A stretch of DNA of 9,893 bases from Bacillota bacterium (GTDB lineage: Bacteria > Bacillota > Clostridia > Christensenellales > QAND01). The DNA lies in contig DXZF01000313.1 in NCBI GenBank assembly GCA_019415425.1, positions 1-9,893 on the forward strand, given 5' to 3'. The notes below the pieces were generated by a model. The model had not been told where the DNA came from. It made no database searches and saw only the letters and a list, made by a program, of their open reading frames with translations. The position numbers and the translations under genes are program-made. Shown here piece by piece: positions 6,173 through 9,893 of this stretch. The stretch's first letter is position 1. Each line of letters begins with the position of its first letter.

Positions 6173-7744
6173 TTACACACCTTTGGCGTCCTTGAGCAGT
6201 TTGTACTCCAAAGAGTCCACCAGCGCGATCCAAGAGGCCTGCAGAATATCGGCCGAGACCCCGACCGTGGTCCACTTATCGCGCTCATCGCGCGACTCGA
6301 TCAGTACGCGCACGATGCTGGCAGTGGTCTGCTCACTGTCCAGCACACGCACCTTGAAATCGCTCAGATACATGTCCGACAGCGCCGGATAAAAGCGCTC
6401 CAACGCCTTGCGCGCCGCACGGTCCAGCGCATTGACGGGGCCGTTGCCCATGGCGGCGGTGATCTCGGTCTCTTCGCCCACGCACACCTCGATCAGCGCG
6501 CTGGCGCTGCGGTAGGGCTGCGCGGGCTGTTCGACGATCACCTTGAAATCGCGCAGTTGAAAAAATGGCTTGTATGTGCCCATCAAGCGCTGTACCAGCA
6601 GCGCAAACGAAGCTTCGGCCTGCTCAAACTGGTACCCTTCATATTCCTTTTCCTTGACGGCCTGCAGAATTTGTGCGATATACGGCGAATCCTTTTGCAG
6701 CGACGGCTCGATCTGCTGCGCCTTTTGCAAGATGGCCATCCGCCCCGCCTGGTCGCTGAGCAGAATGCGACGCTTGGCGCCCACCTGCGCAGGGTCGATG
6801 TGCTCAAACGACATCGCGGATTTGGCGATGGCATCGATGTGCATGCCCGCCTTGTGCGTAAACGCGTTGCGCCCTACATAGGGCGCCCGTGCGCTGTGCG
6901 AAAGATTGGCGATGCCCTCAAACGCCTGCGCACAGCTGTGCAGCATGGAGAGATGGCCTTCTGGCAGGCAATCGATCTGCAGTTTGAGCTGCAGGTTGGG
7001 CGCCAGCGTACACAGGTTGGTGTTGCCGCATCGCTCCCCGACACCGCACAACGTGGCCTGCAACATCTGCACGCCGTTTCGCGCCGCGGTGATGGCGTTG
7101 GCATCGGCCATGCCCACATCGTTGTGGCCGTGAAAGGCAATCGGGATGGATATTTCGCGCTGCACCGCCTGCAGGATGGCCTCTACCTCGTGCGGGAAGC
7201 AGCCGCCGTTGGTATCGCACAGGCAGATCCAGTCGGCGCCGGCGCGCTGCGCGCTCTGCAGCGTCTGTAGCGCATAGTGGGCGTTCTGTTTGTAGCCGTC
7301 AAAGAAGTGCTCCGCGTCGAACACGACCTCTTTGCCATTTTGCCGCAGAAAGGCAATGCTCTGTTCGATCAGCGCGAGGTTTTCCTCCAGCGAGATGCGC
7401 AGCACTTTTTGCACGTGAAAATCCCAGCTCTTGCCGAAGATGGTCGTCACCGGCGTATGCGCGCTGAGCAGCGCGCGCAGGTTCTCGTCCTGCTCGACCG
7501 GCACGCCGGCGCGCGCGGTGGAGCCAAAGGCCGCCAGCTTGGCGTTGCGCAGGCTGAGCTGTGAAGCGCGCTCGTAAAACGCGATATCTTTGGGATTGCT
7601 GCCGGGGTTGCCGCCTTCGACATAGCTGACGCCCAGGTTGTCCAGCAGCGTCAGAATGCGCAGCTTGTCCTCGACGGTAAACGATGCCCCCGCCTCCTGC
7701 GCCCCCTCGCGCAGCGTCATATCGTACAGGTGTATAAAAGCCAT
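6173..7744 (-). CDS. cimA: Citramalate synthase (isopropylmalate synthase superfamily)
   Basis: Condenses pyruvate with acetyl-CoA to (R)-citramalate, the entry step of the threonine-independent isoleucine pathway. The 523 residues fit the family. An N-terminal TIM barrel (about 1-270) carries YDMTLREGAQ at 7-16, the family-typical EGGNPGSNPKD at 43-53, the metal-binding HGHND at 205-209, and GVGERCGNTNL at 234-244. A linker with HKAGMH (297-302) leads to a C-terminal LeuA-type regulatory dimer domain (about 398-518: GNGPVNALDRAARKAL, then SDFKVRVLDS and WTTVGVSADILQASW). The PGSNPKD block and the C-terminal pattern favour citramalate over isopropylmalate synthase. Glu13 stands where most citramalate synthases have Asp (RDG), a replacement seen in homocitrate synthases. 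The ATG is ten bases after the polC stop with a GAGG eight bases upstream, so it should be co-translated with polC. Substrate specificity is inferred. Confidence 0.92.
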   Translation of the reverse strand: MAFIHLYDMTLREGAQEAGASFTVEDKLRILTLLDNLGVSYVEGGNPGSNPKDIAFYERASQLSLRNAKLAAFGSTARAGVPVEQDENLRALLSAHTPVTTIFGKSWDFHVQKVLRISLEENLALIEQSIAFLRQNGKEVVFDAEHFFDGYKQNAHYALQTLQSAQRAGADWICLCDTNGGCFPHEVEAILQAVQREISIPIAFHGHNDVGMADANAITAARNGVQMLQATLCGVGERCGNTNLCTLAPNLQLKLQIDCLPEGHLSMLHSCAQAFEGIANLSHSARAPYVGRNAFTHKAGMHIDAIAKSAMSFEHIDPAQVGAKRRILLSDQAGRMAILQKAQQIEPSLQKDSPYIAQILQAVKEKEYEGYQFEQAEASFALLVQRLMGTYKPFFQLRDFKVIVEQPAQPYRSASALIEVCVGEETEITAAMGNGPVNALDRAARKALERFYPALSDMYLSDFKVRVLDSEQTTASIVRVLIESRDERDKWTTVGVSADILQASWIALVDSLEYKLLKDAKGV

Positions 7745-7752
7745 CTTCCACG

Positions 7753-7756
7753 CCTC
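7753..7756 (-). promoter_or_regulatory. cimA Shine-Dalgarno overlapping the polC stop codon
   Basis: GAGG formed by the last two bases of the polC TGA plus the next two bases, eight bases before the cimA ATG. A ribosome terminating on polC would sit over this site, which favours coupling of the two genes. Confidence 0.55.
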
Positions 7757-9893
7757 ATTCCATCAGATTGAACAGCGAAATCTGTGCGCTCTCGGGAATT
7801 TGCTTGAGCGCACCCGCCTCGCGCAGCTTTTCGATGATCGAGTTGTTGAGCTTGGTTCTCTCGCGAATGTCCTCGACCGTCTTGAGCGGGCTTTCCTTTC
7901 GCGCCTCCACCACGCTGATGGCCGCGCTTTCTCCCAAGCCCGCCACGCTCATCAGCGGCATGCGCAGTGCGCCGTCCTCGATGAGGAAGTGCCGCACGTG
8001 CGATTTTTCCAGATCCGGCGGCAGGAAGTGAAAGCCGCGCAGCAACATTTCGCGCGCCAGATCCAGGTGATTGCGCTCCTTGGCGTCACGGGCAGAGGGC
8101 GCCGTCTTTTGATCGATTTCCTCAATATACGCCTCTACCTTTTCCACGCCCTGCAGCACCTTGATCGCGTCTATCTCGTCGGCGCGGACGGAAAAGTACG
8201 CGGCGTAGTACGCCAGCGGGTAGTGCGTCTTATAGTACCCGATGCGCAGCGCAGAGACGACATATGCCGCCGCGTGCGCCTTGGGGAACATGTATTTGAT
8301 CTTCTTGCAGCTGTCAATGAACCAGGCGGGTACCTGGTTTTGCAGCATGGCCTGTTCCATCTCGTCGGTCAGGCCCTTGCCCTTGCGCACGCTCTCCATG
8401 GTGTTGAACGCGATTTTGGGCTCCACGCCTTTGGCCAACAGATAGTTCATGATGTCGTCGCGCGTACAGATGCATTCGTTCAGCTTGGCAATGCCGTTGC
8501 GAATCAGGTCCTGCGCGTTGCCCAGCCACACGTCCGTCCCGTGGGACAGGCCGCTGATGCGCAACAGTTCTGCCACGGTGGTGGGCTTGGTCTCTTCCAG
8601 CATGCCCATGACAAACGGCGTACCAAATTCCGGCATACCCAGTACGCCGGTCTTGTAGCCGTACGTCTCTTCCTCCAATCCCAGGGCCTTGCACGAGACG
8701 AACAGCGAGAGCGTATCCGGATCGTCCAGCGGCACCGTCATGGGATCGATGCCGGTAAACTCCAGCAGGCGGCGCATCATCGTCGGGTTATCGTGCCCCA
8801 GTATGTCCAGCTTGACCAGGCGATCGTGCAGGGAGTTGAAGTCAAAGTGCGTGGTCACCGTCTCGCTGTCGGTCTTGTCGGCCGGGCGCTGCAGCGGAGT
8901 AAAGTCAAAAATGTCCAGTCCCTTGGGCAATACGACCAACCCGCCCGGATGCTGGCCCGTCGTGCGCTTGACACCGGTAATGCCGGCGGCCAGCAATTCC
9001 ATCTGCGCGCGCGAGGCGTGCTCCTGCTTTTCCTCCATGTATTTGAGCACATAGCCGTATGCGGTCTTTTCTGCAATGCCGATGACGGTGCCGGCGCGAA
9101 ATACGTTGTCGGGGCCAAACATGCGTTCCACGCACGCGAACGCGCGGTTTTGATATTCGCCCGAGAAGTTCAAGTCGATGTCGGGCACCTTGTCGCCATG
9201 GAAGCCCAGAAATACCTCAAATGGGATCTCATAGCCGTCCTTGATCATCGGGATATGGCAGTGCGGGCATTGGCGTTCGGGCAGATCCGGCCCACAGCCT
9301 GCGCCGGTGTCTGCGACGTCGAAATCCGAATACTTGCACTGCGGGCAGTGGTAGTGCGGCGCCAGCGGATTCACTTCCGAAATGCCCATGGCCAGCGCCA
9401 CAAACGAGCTGCCGACGCTGCCGCGCGAACCGACGGTGTATCCATCTTCCATACTGGCTTTGACCAGCCGGTACGCCGCAAGGTACAGCGTCTCAAAGCC
9501 GTGCTTGATGATGCTGCCCAGCTCCTTTTCCAGGCGCTGTTCGATCATGGGCGGCAACGGATCGCCGTAGATGGCCTTTGCGCCATCGGTAGCGATCTGG
9601 CGAATGAGCACGTCGCCGTTTTCCTCGCGCGGGAAAAACGATTCATCCGGATACGGGCCGAAACCGCCCTCCACCTGTTCGGCGATCTTCACAGGGTTTT
9701 CGATGACCACTTCGCGCGCCCGCGCTTCCCCCAAATAGGCAAATTCCTGCAGCATTTCCTCCGTAGTTTTGAAATAGATCGGCAGTTCCGAATCAGCGTC
9801 GTCAAATTTCTTGCTGGCCAAAAGAATATGGCGGTAAATTTCATCTTCAGGATTCAAAAAATGCACATCCCCTGTGGCTACCACGGGCTTGCC
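7755..9893 (-). CDS. polC: DNA polymerase III alpha subunit, PolC type (N-terminal half outside window)
   Basis: Replicative polymerase of low-GC-type Gram-positives. The 712 visible residues are the C-terminal half of a protein usually about 1,400-1,450 long; the OB, proofreading exonuclease and most of the PHP domain lie beyond the right edge. The fragment opens with GKPVVATGDVHFL, the end of the PHP domain, and the frame runs to the window edge without a start. Then come GSRGSVGSSFVA (155-166), the PolC zinc module with CPQC (183-186) and CPHC (209-212), the palm aspartates in PDIDLNFSGE (Asp238, Asp240) and the third in KLDILGHD (Asp363). The HhH-like tail (about 644-695) ends in QISLF at 704-708, the beta-clamp-binding motif, followed by four extra residues, NLME. 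All visible catalytic and zinc residues are intact. Confidence 0.98.
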   Translation of the reverse strand, partial: GKPVVATGDVHFLNPEDEIYRHILLASKKFDDADSELPIYFKTTEEMLQEFAYLGEARAREVVIENPVKIAEQVEGGFGPYPDESFFPREENGDVLIRQIATDGAKAIYGDPLPPMIEQRLEKELGSIIKHGFETLYLAAYRLVKASMEDGYTVGSRGSVGSSFVALAMGISEVNPLAPHYHCPQCKYSDFDVADTGAGCGPDLPERQCPHCHIPMIKDGYEIPFEVFLGFHGDKVPDIDLNFSGEYQNRAFACVERMFGPDNVFRAGTVIGIAEKTAYGYVLKYMEEKQEHASRAQMELLAAGITGVKRTTGQHPGGLVVLPKGLDIFDFTPLQRPADKTDSETVTTHFDFNSLHDRLVKLDILGHDNPTMMRRLLEFTGIDPMTVPLDDPDTLSLFVSCKALGLEEETYGYKTGVLGMPEFGTPFVMGMLEETKPTTVAELLRISGLSHGTDVWLGNAQDLIRNGIAKLNECICTRDDIMNYLLAKGVEPKIAFNTMESVRKGKGLTDEMEQAMLQNQVPAWFIDSCKKIKYMFPKAHAAAYVVSALRIGYYKTHYPLAYYAAYFSVRADEIDAIKVLQGVEKVEAYIEEIDQKTAPSARDAKERNHLDLAREMLLRGFHFLPPDLEKSHVRHFLIEDGALRMPLMSVAGLGESAAISVVEARKESPLKTVEDIRERTKLNNSIIEKLREAGALKQIPESAQISLFNLME

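Noticed and set aside
6140..7270. A 376-codon open frame on the plus strand opposite cimA
   Set aside because: Again in codon register with the real gene; low-complexity His/Arg/Leu composition and no family motif.
1..9893. A novel defence, mobile or secondary-metabolite system
   Set aside because: All space is accounted for by conserved housekeeping genes plus cimA. No integrase, transposase, toxin pair, CRISPR-like repeat array, tRNA or rRNA signature was seen on either strand.

Overview
The window is a GC-rich bacterial chromosome segment in which every supportable gene reads on the minus strand. In transcription order (right to left) the genes are polC (3' half only, cut at the right edge), cimA, rimP, nusA, ylxR (rnpM), ylxQ, infB, rbfA and nrnA (cut at the left edge). 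A PolC-type polymerase upstream of a rimP-nusA-ylxR-ylxQ-infB-rbfA-nrnA cluster is the classic arrangement of Bacillota (Firmicutes). The high GC, together with the clostridial flavour of the proteins, suggests a GC-rich member of class Clostridia. I cannot place it more precisely from the sequence alone.

Layout. From 9893 to 7755 is the C-terminal half of the replicative polymerase PolC, ending in a sliding-clamp-binding motif. Ten bases later comes a citramalate synthase homologue (7744-6173), which is not a usual member of this neighbourhood. A 132-base gap (6172-6041) follows, the only real intergenic space in the window. It holds a good candidate sigma-70-type promoter, a 10-bp-stem hairpin and a possible 16-codon leader ORF just before rimP. 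From 6040 leftwards the genes are packed with tiny gaps or overlaps: rimP/nusA 22-base gap, nusA/ylxR 8-base gap, ylxR/ylxQ overlap, ylxQ/infB ATGA overlap, infB/rbfA TAATG overlap, rbfA/nrnA 14-base overlap. This points to one translationally coupled operon.

Function. The rimP-to-nrnA block serves transcription and translation: 30S maturation (RimP, RbfA), transcription elongation and antitermination (NusA), RNA binding and RNase P modulation (YlxR, YlxQ), translation initiation (IF-2) and degradation of very short RNAs (NrnA). PolC replicates the chromosome, and CimA would make citramalate for threonine-independent isoleucine synthesis.

Several long open frames on the plus strand (up to 780 codons, opposite infB) are in exact codon register with real minus-strand genes and are explained by codon bias. 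No RNA genes, mobile elements, CRISPR arrays or defence systems were seen. The window is mostly a conserved core operon. The points worth a second look are the cimA insertion, the rimP leader region, unusual residues in CimA and NusA, and a tandem repeat in the IF-2 linker.
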